A DNA stretch of 64,000 nt, taken from the NCBI RefSeq assembly GCF_028769735.1, contig NC_088174.1, positions 1,013,501 through 1,077,500 on the forward strand. Direction: 5' to 3'. The stretch comes from Zonotrichia leucophrys gambelii (lineage: Eukaryota > Chordata > Aves > Passeriformes > Passerellidae). Positions 14,036-25,640 of this stretch are shown here, piece by piece. The notes beneath the pieces were generated by a model. It was not told where the DNA came from. It searched no databases and saw only the letters and a list, made by a program, of their open reading frames with translations. Within the stretch, counting starts at the first letter, position 1, and the number at the start of each line of letters is the position of its first letter. Position numbers and translations under genes: made by a program.

Positions 14036-14704
14036 CCCCAGCCCAGCAAAGCTCTGGGTCCCTCCCTGGGAGAGGGAACCCCTCTCTGAACCTCTCTCTG
14101 GCCCAGCTGAGCTTCCAGGGCCCTCAGCACCCCTGCCAGGACAGGGAGAGCAGTGACCCTGCCCTGCCCTGTGTCCAAGCACAGCCACAGCATTTCTGGG
14201 GTGGATTGGAGCTGCCGGGCTGGGAAAGGCCCCCTAGAGGCTGAAGGTGATGGGTGGGCAATGAATTTGTAAAGAATTTTTAGTTTGGTAGAAAGCTCCT
14301 GATTCTAATAGGGTGAATTCTAACATCTGTATTGTCTCACCCTTCACATGAAAATGGAATAAAAGTTTTTAAAATGCCTCTCAGCTGCCCCATCTCTAAG
14401 TCAGAAAAGGGCATAATCCAAGAGGGATGTAGTGATTTACCTCTGGTTTGGCTTTGGGGAATCCTGGATCCTCCCCCTTCCACCAGACCCCATTGCCCAG
14501 CAGGGTGAGGGCAGCTGCCCCAAGTACCTGGACAGGGATTGCTGCAGACCAAGGTTGGTAAAACCAGCTGTTCACCAGCAAATCAAAATTCCCAGGAAAA
14601 AAAGCCCAGTGTGGGTTTTCCTCCCCAGAAAACAGCCAGAAGTTCAAATAAAACCCATTTAATCAGACATTCAATCAGACTATAGCAGCACATTGAGGTT
14701 AAGG

Positions 14705-14865
14705 AGATTGTGGCTGCCCCTGGATCCCTGGAAGTGTCCAGGCCAGGTTGGATGGGGCTTGGGGCAGCCTGGGACAGTGCAAGGTGTCCCTGGGGGAGGA
14801 ATGGGATGAGCTTTAAGGTCCCTCCCAACCCAAACCATCCTGGGATTCCACAACTCTGTGACTGA
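14705..14865 (+). repeat. CR1 LINE 3'-end fragment
   Basis: Sense CR1 tail: 'tggatccctggaagtgtcca', 'ggcttggggcagcctgggac', 'ctccCaacccaaaccatcct', ending in 'ggattccacaactctgtga'. Confidence 0.88.
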
Positions 14866-15686
14866 AGCATTTCCCATCCTTCTGACATTTGAAACACCAG
14901 AACTGCCAGGGATCCAGGAATTTGCACAGGGCAAAACTCCAGCTCAAACCTAAAGCCCTCATTTAAAACCAAACCAGAACTGAAGTGCTTAGAAAGATTA
15001 GAGGGCAAAGAACATTTAACATACAAATCTAAGGAAATAGCTTGGGGACTGTTGCTTTGTATCCATTTCCTTGTGGAAAAAAGGTTTTTTCATGGACTAA
15101 GTGGTCAGAGCACCAAAAATCCCCGTGAGCAGCACTGGCAGGGCAGAGAGGAGCAGCTTGGGGCTGCAGATGTGCAGAACAGTGCTGGGGCTGCTCAAAG
15201 GCAGCTCCCAAAGATCCCTGCCCAAAAGGGAATCATTTACATCCTGTTTGTGCTGAGAGTGGGATCTGCCCTCTCAGAGATGGGACACAAAGCTGCAGTG
15301 TCAGCTCTGTGTGATTTACTTGGCTTCTTCTGGAACAGAAATAAATCCTGCATGGACAAAGGAATGAAGCCACAAGTGAACACACTCCTTGTGGCTTCCT
15401 TCTGCTGCCTCAGGGAGAAGCCAAACCACCCCCTGATCATGGAGGGAAAACCAGAAGAGCTGCAATGATTTAGGAATGGTGGCAGAAGTCCTTTCTGGCA
15501 CTGGGCTCTCTTGTGGAGAGCAAAGCCAAAGCACAGAGGGGAGCCAGCCCCAGGAAGTGTTTGTGCCCCAGCTCTGGGAAGGGGTGGCTGCTGTCACCAG
15601 AGCAACAAAACACGGGACAAGGGTGGAGGGAAGGGAGCAGGAATGCTGGTGTGCCTGCTCAGGATTGAAGAGGGCACAGCAGGGTG

Positions 15687-15692
15687 TTTATT
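15687..15692 (-). terminator. NSDHL polyadenylation signal candidate
   Basis: AATAAA lies on the minus strand about 210 bases beyond the NSDHL stop codon. It is the first canonical signal downstream of the coding end. Confidence 0.6.
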
Positions 15693-15902
15693 CACAGCCC
15701 AGAGAGTTCAGCAGCAGTTTCCAAACAAGAAGTCACATCCAAGAAACAAACTGTCAGCACAGCTCCCACATGGAATGACGAGGAGGAGGAGGAGGAGCAG
15801 AGACTTCAGAAAACTCCTCTTTGCTGGGAACTGCTGCCCTGTGCTCCATGTTGAGCTGTCAGAAATGATGGCAGACAGGCTGGAGAGGCTCCAGGCAGGG
15901 AG

Positions 15903-18900
15903 TCAGGCCCTGGCCCGGCGCAGGCTGGGGTAGCTCTGCACAGTCCTGGCGATGGCCTCGTCCAGGCTGACCACGGGGCTGTAGCCCATGGCCCTCTTGG
16001 CCCTCTCACAGCTGTAGTAGTGGAAGGTGCCAGCCAGGGCCACCCTCATGGGAGTGAAGGTGGCCTTGATGGTCACCAGGGGCCTGAGCAGGGCCAGCAG
16101 CAGGGCCAGCAGCAGGGCCAGGTAATAGGCCAGCCAGTAGGGAATGTGGTACTTGGGAGGGTCGTAGTCCAGGCCGGTCAGGATGCGGGACATGAAGGTC
16201 CAGAAGGGAATGGGTTCATCGTTGGTGATGTGAAAGGCCTGGAAGAGAGGAGAGGAGAAGCCAGGGGTTAAAATCGTGGTGGATTGTCACAGACATCTTT
16301 TCATTAAAATCCTTTCGTTAGGATTTTTCCTGCTGAAGCTGAGAAGTTTCAGCAGCAAAGTGTAAACAATGGATATCTGCTGCTGTGGAATGCAACAGGT
16401 GCATCCGTGCTTGGTCTCCTGTGGATGTTTGGATTTACTGACCACTCACTGCAGAGCTGGGTCTCACTCTCTGCTGAGACACAGACCTTTGTTATTCATT
16501 CCTTTTCTATTCTTAGCTTAGCCAGCACTCTGAGAACTTTTCCTTCTATTTCTTTGTAGTATAGATATAATGTAATACATATCTATCATAAAATAATAAA
16601 TCAAGCCTTCTGAACATGAGGTCAGCATTCTCGTCTCTCTCTCACCCTGAAGACCCTTGTGACCACTGTCACAGTGGATTTCCCAGGTCTGGCTCTGTGC
16701 TGGCCCCTCTCCTGCTCATGTGAGGACATGACAGCCCTGACCTGGGCCAGAGCAAACACCATCCTGACAAACTGCTTTGCACTGCCCACCTCTGAGTGAA
16801 GGGGGGAATCTCTGCTCTTCCAAGGAAACCAGCTGCTTCCAGCACTCCAGAGGCCAGGATTCCTCATAAATGTCAACCAAACTGGCTGCCACAGCACAGA
16901 GCAGACAGGCTAAAACACCCCAGTGTGCTCAGAGCACAGCAGGACCAGGGAAAGCTGGAACAGTTCCTCCTGTTCTGAACTGTGTCCCAAAAGCTGCTGT
17001 GTTTCCATGTGTGCCTCCTGGCCGGCCCCAGTTCTGCCTGGATTGCCCTTCCCAAGGAGTTTTAGAGCAGGAAATTCCAGGATATCCATGCAGCTCAGCC
17101 CAGCTGGCTGCACCCAATGCTCCCCACAGATGGAAAACCTGGAGCTGCTGGCCTGCAGGATGATGTGCAGGGCCCTGAAATCAGCATGGGGATCCCTTCC
17201 CTCCCCTCCCTTCTCACCTTCCCACACAGGGGGGAGCCTTTGTGCAGCTTTTCTGCAGCCAGGATGTGCCCATGCACCACGTTCTCCACGTAGGTGAAAT
17301 CCACCAGGTTCTTTCCATCCCTGCACACAGAAAAGGAATTTAACCCCAGGGCAAGCTGGGCTGAGAATCTGCTTGAGGCAAAAAGGACATCCAGCAGGAT
17401 AAATTCATCCCAAGCTTCCTCTTCTCTTCTCTCTGGTGCTGCAATTTCAGGCCATACTTTTAGTGTTTCATATTTAATAAGGATTTTAATTGCCAGAACC
17501 TCAAAGACCACAAGTGGTATAAATTAACAGCAAGTAATCTGAGCTGTCTCATATTAATGGCACTGCTCTTTAACAGCTCAATCCATACCAGCTTTTCTCA
17601 TGGATATTCCTCTGGCATGATGGACACTCACCATGGCAGGGAGTGAGCCCCTGACATAGGATTTTTAAGGGAAAAAAACCTGGAAAGTGAAAAATAACAG
17701 AAACAACACAACTGATTTCCTTTTGTTCCCTTCCAAAAGGGCTTTGTAGAGCCAGCAGTGACTTTGCCCCAGCTCTGAAATGCCTGGGCCTTGCTCACCC
17801 AATGATGAACTTCATTTTGCCACTCCGAGCTGCCTGGATGAGGATGGGAACCAGCTGAGGGTCCCTGGGACCAAAGATTCCATGGGGACGGATTGCAGTG
17901 GTGAGGAAATTGTTGTCTGGGTCGTTTGCACTGAGCACCTCCTGCAGGGAAACAGGAGAAGGAAATCAGCAAGGAAAGCAGAGCTCAGCAATGCATCCCA
18001 CTGTGGAGCCTTAACTTCTTTTCTGCCAGGGTTGGGATTAAATGTGGGAGATGGTATTTCTTGTTGGGACTCAGATATTTATTTATGTTACAATCTCAAA
18101 AAGCCTGAGTTCTACAGCACTTCTTTCTAACAAACTAAAAATGGAGCCCCAGCTTTCTCTCTACAAGGCCTTTTAAGGATAAACTGTCCAGTTAAGAAAT
18201 GACACCTCAATTATTGTTATTTTTAACCCAATAACCAACCACCTGTGCCCTGCAATGGGGACTTTTTTATCCAATTACACAAAACCACCCAAACCCATGG
18301 AGAAGGAAGTGGAGAAGGAGGTGGAGAAGGAGGTGGAGAAGGAGGAGGAAAAGAAGGTGGAAAAGAAGGTGGAGGAGAAGTGGAAAAGAAGGTGGAAAAG
18401 AAGGTGGAGGAGAAGGTGGAAAAGAAGGTGGAGGAGTGGAAAGAAGGTGGAAAGAAGGTGGAAAGAAGGTGGAAAAGAAGGTGGAAAAGAAGGTGGAAAA
18501 GGAGAGCCTCTGCTCTAAAACCTCCATCTTGTTTTATATATATTGCTATATTCTAAACCCTTAAACCCTAAGTTTCCCACCCTGTGATATCACACACTTC
18601 TATCCAGACTCCACACCCACAATCCCAGCTCGGTCATTCTATTCTGGAAGCTTCTCCACAGCCTCAGGTCAATGCAGAGTTCTCCTGGCAGCACAGAAAG
18701 TGTGAAATTCTCAGCACCCAGGGTCCCAACATCCCACAATCATCACTGAAAGGGCTGGGGGCTCCCCATCTCCTTGGGAAGAACCAGTGGAAGAATTATT
18801 ATCTCCTCCTGTCTTTCCAGGTGATCCTTCCTTTGTTCCCATCTCTTTGCCCAGTTTTCCTTGATAAGAAAACCAGACACAAACCAGATTTTATGGTTGA

Positions 18901-21900
18901 GCACTTAATGAATTGCCAAGGGAAGGGAACACCTCAGAAGCCAGAGGAGCTCTCCAAGCTCCTCCATTCCAGGAATCCTGTGCAGGAGCTGGAGCAGAGG
19001 ACACTCAGGAGTTCCATTTCTGTCCCTCCCAGCTGGATCTGCCTCAGGAGGGGGTGATCCCACCTCCCTGGAGCTCCAGCAGCACATTCAGCAGCTCTGG
19101 AGCAGATTTCATTCCCTTGGGAGTTCCTAAACAACGTGTTTTCATTTCCAGCAGCTGCTGGGATTTCTATGGAGGAGGCACAGACAAAATCCTTTGCGTT
19201 TCCCCCAAAACAAAGCCACAATCAGCAGCACTGGGGCTGCCCCTGATTGCTGCTCCTCAGCTTCCCCTTTATCAGTTACTGCAAAGTGCTGGGGAAGGAA
19301 CAGATGTTTGCACAATTTAAATTAATGAAGCTCTTGTGGAGGAAATTCCTTCCAGCCTCTCACACTGTCAGCATCAGCATGGAAGGGACTCTCAATTCTT
19401 CTGGCACAAAAAGCTGAGTGCAAGCCATGGAAAAAGGATCCAGGAAAGGTCTGCTGCCTTTGATTGAAAACATTGTTATCCCACATTCAAACCACAGATG
19501 CTGCAGCAGTAAGAGCATGAGAAGAGCAGATATTGGTGCTGTGCTAGTCCAAAGCAGTGAACTCTCAGATGTTTTTTACCATGAATATTTTCAGTAATGG
19601 CCTGTGCCCCTCAGCTCAGGCCATGTCCCCACCTCCTCTCCTCCTCACTCAGTGCCTTTTTCACATTCCCAATTCCAAATTCAGGCTGCAAATCAGGAAA
19701 AGCAGCAGAGAGGACAAAAACCTCCCCTGAGTGCTGTGAAACCAAAGCTGTGGCAGAGAACTGGGATTCTCCTGTGGCTCCTCCATGGCAGTGACACCCC
19801 TGGCAGCTCTGGAAGTGTCACACAGCATTTCATGCCACAGCTTAATTTTGTTCTCTTTTTATTAAGTGAATACACCCAAAATAACAATTTCACCATTGGC
19901 AAATACCTTCTCCTGCAGGATCTTGGTCTCTGTGTAGTAATCAATGGGTTTTTGTGCATAGGGCAGATCTTCTGAGCCATTTTTTATGTCTGTGCCCTCA
20001 AAAACCACACTGGCACTGCTGGTTAACACCAATTTCTGCAAGAGATAGGGGAGAAAAGAGTTGTTTAAAGCCTAAAATAAAAAGGTCATTATTTACAAAG
20101 GCTGAGTAAAGACAATAATGATAATAATGATAATAATGATAATATTTAACCAACTGATCCTACAGAAAATAACCTGAGTCTAACAGAAGATGCATAGAAA
20201 ATGCAGGTGAGAGAATTCCCCCTTTTTAATTCATTCTGTCCCATTATTTAATGCTACCTAAAGGAGATGAAAACATTCCAACAAACCCCCAAAGCAATCA
20301 GTGCAGGGGAAACATCTCCAGGAAAATCAGAGGCTTGGAACACTTAACACACCCCCAGTGTTTTAAAGAAAGATTTGCCCATCTTGGCAGTAGCAGATCA
20401 CAGTGGATTTAACAAAAAAAAAGAAACCCTGGATGTTTTTGTTTGGTGACTTAAATGAAATTAAAATAAATGAAATTAATATAATGAATAAAATTAAAAT
20501 AAATGAAATAAATTAATTTAAATGAAAACTCATGGGATATCAAGGTAATTTAGGGAGAAAATTCAGTCTCCAATTCCAGGCTGGCTTCCTCAGGCTCTTC
20601 CTTTTGTGGGCAATTGACTTTCTAAACCAAAAGGCACTGAGATTATGGCACAAGTGAGTTCCTTCTCATTCCATGGTGAGGAATTCAGGGAGGGAATTGA
20701 TGCCATGAATATTCCCCTGCTGGAAAAGCCATCTCTGGGCTGTCCCCTTAGGGGAGCAGGAAAGAAGCCACTTGTGAGGTGTTGTTGTCCCAGGGTGACT
20801 CTCCCAGGCCAGATTTTAATGGAAGCTTTTCCATTCCAATCACAATGTGGTTTTCTGTGGCAAACAGGGACTGAGTTTACACTAAGCAGGAGACCCAGAG
20901 TCTTTTCCCCTGGTTTTCATGGGCCAAGTGGGAATTCAGTATCACAGAGCCCTTTGTCCCCTCTCAGACAAGGCTGACCCTGGCCTGTGCTGCCAATGTC
21001 ACAAAGTCCACCAGCCCCTCCTGCTCTCAGGGCTTTTCCAGCTTTACCTGCACTCCAGCTTCTTTGCAGGCTTCAATGACTGCCTTGGTTCCCATAAAAT
21101 TCACCTTGTAGAACAGCTCCCTGTTGTCACTGGAAGGGGCTGGTGAGGCACAGTGGAACACCACAGACACCCCTTGCAGGGCTGGCAGCAGAGCCTGCAG
21201 GAAACATGAGGGAGAAGGGAATGGAGCAACAGCCATCAGGAAAAAACAACAGCAGGGAAATAAACCAGCTCTTTTGTCATGGAAACAGCTGCATTTCCAG
21301 TCATGTTCCTCCATAAAGGTGGGCAGCTGGATGGGATTGGCATCCAGGATCTCCACAATGTCCTGTGCTCAGCACACACCACATCCTCTCTTCTTCCCAG
21401 AGAAATCCTGGCAGCTTCCCCAGAGCTGGAGGCTGGCCAGGCTGCACTCCCTGCAATCCCCAGGTGCAGGCACAAGGCTCAGGACTCCCTGGAGTTGGGT
21501 CCCTGAGGAAGCAGCAGGTTTAAAGCTCCCCATGGCACTGGCTGAGTGCAGGTGACTGTCCCAAAGTCACCTCTCACATGGATCACACAGGTCTTGGCCA
21601 AGGCTCCCTCTCATCCTGCCCTGGCTGTTGGGAATATGAGCTGTGCCACTCTCATGGAGCTGAGAAGGGCTGGGAGAGCCCCCTGCAATTAGCCCAGGGG
21701 CTGTAATTACCCTGCAAATCTCAGCTCACATTAATGTCATGTAAAATCTCAGCTAACAGTAATGCAAGGCACCAGGCACAAAGCAGTCCTGTGTCACTGA
21801 CACGTTTTATGAAAAATCCTTTCCTTAGGATTTTTCCTCCTGAGAAGCTGAGAGGCCTCAGGAACAAAATGCAAACATTGATTATCTGCTGCTGTGGAAT

Positions 21901-24606
21901 GCAACAGGTGCATCTGGGATTGGTCTCATGTGGTTGTTTCTAATTAATGGCCAATCACAGTCAGCTGGCTCAGACTCTCTGTCCCAGACACAAACCTTTG
22001 CTTTCATTCTTTCCTTCTGATGAAATCCTTTCTTCTATTATTTTAGTATAGTTTTAATATAATATATATAATGAAATAATAAATCAGCCTTCTGAAACAT
22101 GGAGTCAGATCCTCATCCCTTCCCTCATCCTCAGACCCCTGTGAACACCATCACAGTCCTGCTCTTTCCAGCTGGCAGCAGAATCCAGACATCAGACACC
22201 AGATGTGTTTCCTTCAGAGGCTTCCAAGGAAAAGTGCAAGGCCTGCACGTGCCCCTGTTCCTTGCTCACCTCCTTGTCACACAGGTCTCCCAGGAAGAAG
22301 GTCACCTGCTCACTCTGGAAGCTCTGCTGGATGTCAAAGACGTTGACGCTGTAGCCCTTGGCCAGCAGCTGCTCCACCATGTGCTGCCCCAGGAACCCCG
22401 AGCCGCCGATGACGGTGCAGCTCCTGCCAGCCTGCAGGGACAGGGACAGGGACAGGTCAGGACAGGGAGAACCTCCCTGACACACAGAGCAACCAGCCTG
22501 AGCTTCCCTGGGGCTCAGTGAGCTGCAGTTCTGCTCAGCAGCTCCACCAGAGGAATCTGAACTCAGGCATCAAAGCTCTGTGCTGTCCCAGGGAGTTGTG
22601 AGTGCAGGCACTCTGGTTTTGGGGTTCTGGAAGGACTCTGCCTCCTGCTCACAACCAAGAGGAGAGAAGGAAAAGAAGATTGGCCCCCATGAACTGTGCT
22701 TGGATAGCAAAGCAAACAGAATGTGAAGGGAGCCTGCAAGATGGAGAGAGATGGTTTACAAGAGCACGGAGAGGCAGGACACAGGGAATGGCTCCCACTG
22801 CCAGGGGCAGGGATGGATGGGAGATTGGGAATTGGGAATTGTTCCCTGGCAGGGTGGGCAGGCCCTGGCACAGGTGCCCAGAGAACCTGGGGCTACCCCT
22901 GGATCCCTGGCAGTGCCCAAGGCCAGGCTGGACATTGGGACACCCTGGGACAGTGGGAGGTGTCCCTGCCATGACAGGGGTGGCTTTGGAGGAGTTTTAT
23001 GTCCCTCCCACCCCAGAGCATCCTGGGACTGATTCTGGGATTTGCCTCAGCCTCCTGCCACAGCTACCTCAGAGCATAAAACCATCACCATGATCAGACC
23101 CTGTGACACTCAGGGCCAAGAAAGCAGCCAGGTAAAGGCAGGGGCTGGCCTTTTGGGCCATCAGTCCTCCCTTTCTTTTTCTTTAAGCTTTGTTAATCAG
23201 TGATTGGAGTCACTAATTAACAGAATTCAGTCTGGCCACTCATCTGACTGGACTGAGCCCAAGGACCTCACTGACAGCACAGAACATCCAGGCCCTGAGT
23301 CCCAGGGAGCTGTTACACAAAGAATGCTCTGTGCTGCCTGGAGAGAGTTTTACTCCTGGTTGTAACACAACCCCCACCTCTGCACAGAGCTCTGAGGGAG
23401 CCACACAAAGACAGGGATTGTTCACAACTCTTGGAAGGCCACATCCTCAAATAAAGGTTCTGCTGCCAAGTGTTGGGTGATCCACAAGAGAAATGTGAGG
23501 AGCTCCCTGAGTTACATCAAAGCTGCAGCAGGTATTTGGGATGGGCCTTGCAGAGGAGAGTCTGGTCAGGGTCTGGAGCTCCTGTGAGGGGCAGCTGGGG
23601 AAGGACTGAGGCTGGAGAGAGATCTGGGCAGGGGCTCAGCCAGGAGCAAAGGAGGCTCAGGGGGCCCTTGTGGCTCTGCACAACTCCTGCCAGGAGGGGA
23701 CAGCCTGGAGGGTCTGGCTGTGCTCCAGGAACAGGGACAGGAGCAGAGGGAACGGCCCCAAGGGGAGCTCAGGGTGGCATTGGGGACATTCCTGCACTGA
23801 AAGAGGGGCCCAGCCCTGGCACAGCTGTCCAGGGAGGTTTGGAGTCCCCAGCCCTGGAAGTGTTCAGCCAATGAACAGATGTGGTTTGGAGAAGATGAGG
23901 GGATTCAGTCAGAGGGGGAACAGCTGCTGAGGGGACAGAAACTGTTTCAGCTTCTCCTCAAAGGCAGCCACTCCCTCCCACAGACATTTCCCTTCTCCCT
24001 GCACCCCTTCCCATGAGGTCCCTTCCACCCCACACCGTTTTGGCATTCCCTGATTGCCGGGCACTCTCCAGGAGCCAAGAGCACCCAAACTGCTCTGAGA
24101 TGTGCCTGAAGTGAAGTTTTACTGCAGCAGAATGCTGCCCTCTGCCTCTGAGCCCCAGAGCACTGCAGAGGCTGCAAAGGAATCCCAGACTGGTTTGGCT
24201 CGGGAGGGATTTTAGAGCTCATTTTATTCCACCTTCCACAGGGACACTTTCACTACCCCAGGGTGCTCCAAGCCCCATCCAACCTGGCCTTGGACACTTC
24301 CAGGGATCCAGGGACAGCCACAATATATATAATTTTATTATAAACTCTCTATAATTTGATATTGCACAGCATAATATTTATGGCAAGCCAAGCTACGTGT
24401 CTATATTGATTTTAAGGTATGAATTCAACCTACCCAAATTAAATCTTGGAAAATCATGTTTTCTCCCCAGAATTATCATTAATGCAGGATCAGCCTCATG
24501 TCTTCCCTAGTGATGTGCAGAATATTTATGAATTTGTTTCTGCAAGACAAAACTTCCCCAAGCACCATTCGAGGCCCCAACTCACCGATCTGAGGCGTGT
24601 GGCCAT
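15903..24606 (-). CDS. NSDHL: Sterol-4-alpha-carboxylate 3-dehydrogenase, decarboxylating (NSDHL)
   Basis: NSDHL oxidatively decarboxylates C4-carboxylated sterols during cholesterol synthesis, at the ER and lipid droplets. Coding exons in gene order are 24606-24586, 22431-22270, 21194-21048, 20035-19907, 17941-17799, 17320-17218 and 16238-15903. All have GT/AG borders and consistent phases and give 346 residues. The Rossmann dinucleotide site GGSGFLG is at about 16-22. The short-chain dehydrogenase catalytic pair Tyr144/Lys148 sits in DYYTETK. The C-terminal third carries the conserved [13 protein letters not shown] block and a hydrophobic membrane anchor at about 269-290, then [20 protein letters not shown]. 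The start is the first ATG of exon 2, since the apparent exon 1 in the CpG island contains no ATG. The N terminus is roughly 27 residues shorter than in human (373 aa). All family motifs are intact, so it should be functional. Confidence 0.97.
16285..16673 (+). mobile_element. Solo LTR (family L1), 6-bp TSD GTGGAT
   Basis: The element begins TGTCACAGACATC and ends with ...GTCACA. It is flanked by GTGGAT at 16279-16284 and 16674-16679. It contains an AATAAA-type region near 16590-16605. A TG...CA LTR with 6-bp duplications is typical of class II endogenous retroviruses. It lies in the last NSDHL intron, inserted opposite to the transcript. The exact database family name cannot be assigned by eye. 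Confidence 0.92.
18029..18770. repeat. Second copy of the dispersed LTR-like repeat, with purine-tract expansion
   Basis: This is collinear with 4854-5620 but much less AT-drifted. In the middle, a stretch that is only about 20 bases in the other copy (gaagaagaaggtgaagaagg) is expanded into a polypurine array at about 18298-18510. It sits in the NSDHL intron between exons 20035-19907 and 17941-17799. Confidence 0.7.
18298..18510 (+). repeat. Polypurine array of GGTGGARAAGAA units
   Basis: About 210 bases are almost purely A and G with scattered T, built from 'aaggtggaaaagaaggtgga'-like units of 9-12 bases. The run forms lysine/glutamate-rich frames on one strand and proline/phenylalanine-rich frames on the other; neither is a gene. 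Confidence 0.93.
20112..20150 (+). repeat. ATAATG microsatellite
   Basis: Repeated ataatgataataatg units sit in an NSDHL intron. A second AT-rich patch of 'aaaataaatgaaatt' units lies at about 20455-20525. Confidence 0.85.
21792..22155 (+). mobile_element. Solo LTR (family L1), 6-bp TSD GTCCTG
   Basis: It starts TGTCACTGACACG and ends with ...ACCATCACA. It is flanked by GTCCTG at 21786-21791 and 22156-22161. It shares 'gcagcagataatcaatg'-type and 'ccttctgaaacatggagtca' blocks with the copies at 16285, 33582 and 52955. It lies in an NSDHL intron, about 110 bases from exon 22431-22270. Confidence 0.93.
22740..23035 (+). repeat. CR1 LINE 3'-end fragment
   Basis: Sense CR1 tail with 'gttccctggcagggtgggca', 'ggccctggcacaggtgccca', 'ccctggatccctggcagtgc' and 'ggtgtccctgccatgacagg'. 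Confidence 0.85.
23500..23885 (+). repeat. Probable CR1-like LINE fragment
   Basis: The segment carries sense CR1-like blocks 'gccaggaggggacagcctgg', 'ctccaggaacagggacagga', 'ggcccagccctggcacagct' and 'tggaagtgttcagccaatga', more diverged than the other copies. Confidence 0.65.
24185..24325 (-). repeat. CR1 LINE 3'-end fragment
   Basis: Reverse-complement CR1 tail: 'cccagactggtttggctcgg', 'ccacagggacactttcacta', 'ccatccaacctggccttgga'. Confidence 0.8.
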
Positions 24607-25079
24607 GGCTTGGGTGAGGCACTGTCCACCAGAATCCTTGAAAAAAGGGAGAATAGTTTTTATTCCCAATAAAATAACACATCTCTAGTTCCAGAAATCA
24701 AGCTTTGGAACCATTATGCTGAAGAAGGATGAAGAGAGGGAGTCAATGCTCCCTGTTCTTCCAAACTAAATCAACAACTACAGGTGCTGGCCTGGCTCTT
24801 TGGTGCTGATTTTTCAGAAATCCCATTTGAATTTCCAAGGAAAAAGCCGAGCAGAGGTGGGATCGGTGCCTGTCCAGGTGGAGCACCGAGCTGGTTTAAA
24901 GCAGGGGCACAGGGTGACCCCCATCTTCCACCCCCTGTCCCTCAGCACCTCATACTTCTCCAGAATGCACTTTACGAAATGCAGCAGCTCCAGTTCCCCC
25001 TCAGCGCTTTCAGCCCCATCCCAGAGCCCCCCATCCTCCTCCTCCCCTCGGCCTTTAGGGTCTCACCACAGCCCCCAGC

Positions 25080-25640
25080 ACCTGCTCCGCTGCTCCCGGC
25101 ACGTTAACACAGCCCTCACCTCCTTCCCCGCAGCCCCCAGGGTCCTCCTCACGGATCCGGGCCCTGTCCCGCACCCCCAGCCCGTTCCCCGCACCTCTCC
25201 CGGCTGCCGGACCCTCCCGGATCCCTCTCGCCGCCGCCGCCCTCAGGGAGCCCTGGCCACGCCCCCTGACTGCCCTCCACCAATCAGCGCCACGCTTCCG
25301 ATCAGACCACGCCTCCCTCAGCCTGGTCCCTCCTCTTTCCCTGGGGCGAGCATCGCGCCAGCCCGCTCCCGCTCGCTGATTGGTCTAACTCCCCTTCACT
25401 CCGGCCAATCGCGTTGAAGGAAGGAGGAGATTCTCCCACGAGCTCATTCACCTTTGGCTGCGCCGTTACGCCAGCCAATAGGAGCGCACGTTGCCATAGC
25501 AGCGGCGTGGGGGCGACAGCCAATGGGAGGGCGCGATATTGAGGCTGCCGGGCGTGAAGCCGGCGGGATGGTGAGGGCGGGGAGCGGCCGTGAGGGGCTC
25601 GGCAGCGGTCAGGGGGCGGCGAAGGCGCTGAAGGGGCTGG
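25080..25640. promoter_or_regulatory. Shared bidirectional CpG-island promoter of NSDHL (left) and CETN2 (right)
   Basis: A CpG-dense block separates the two divergent genes. A minus-strand splice donor (GGAG|GTGAGG, exon edge 25120) fits a non-coding NSDHL exon 1 that joins the 24636-24586 exon; no ATG occurs in the roughly 140 bases before it. CETN2 begins at 25568. CCAAT boxes are visible at 25280-25284, 25405-25409, 25475-25479 and 25520-25524, with one inverted (ATTGG) at 25379-25383. There is no TATA box. Multiple CCAAT boxes without TATA are typical of housekeeping bidirectional promoters. NSDHL and CETN2 are also head to head in human. Confidence 0.85.
25490..25503 (+). promoter_or_regulatory. 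RFX X-box-like motif upstream of CETN2
   Basis: GTTGCCATAGCAGC differs by one base in the right half-site from the imperfect palindrome GTNRCC(N)RGYAAC bound by RFX factors. It sits 65 bases upstream of the CETN2 start codon. X-boxes drive ciliary and centriolar genes, and centrin-2 is one of these. Confidence 0.65.

Noticed and set aside
25060..25080. Sterol response element for SREBP near NSDHL
   Set aside because: Only a partial match (tctcaccacagccc) was seen, too weak to report although NSDHL is a known sterol-regulated gene.
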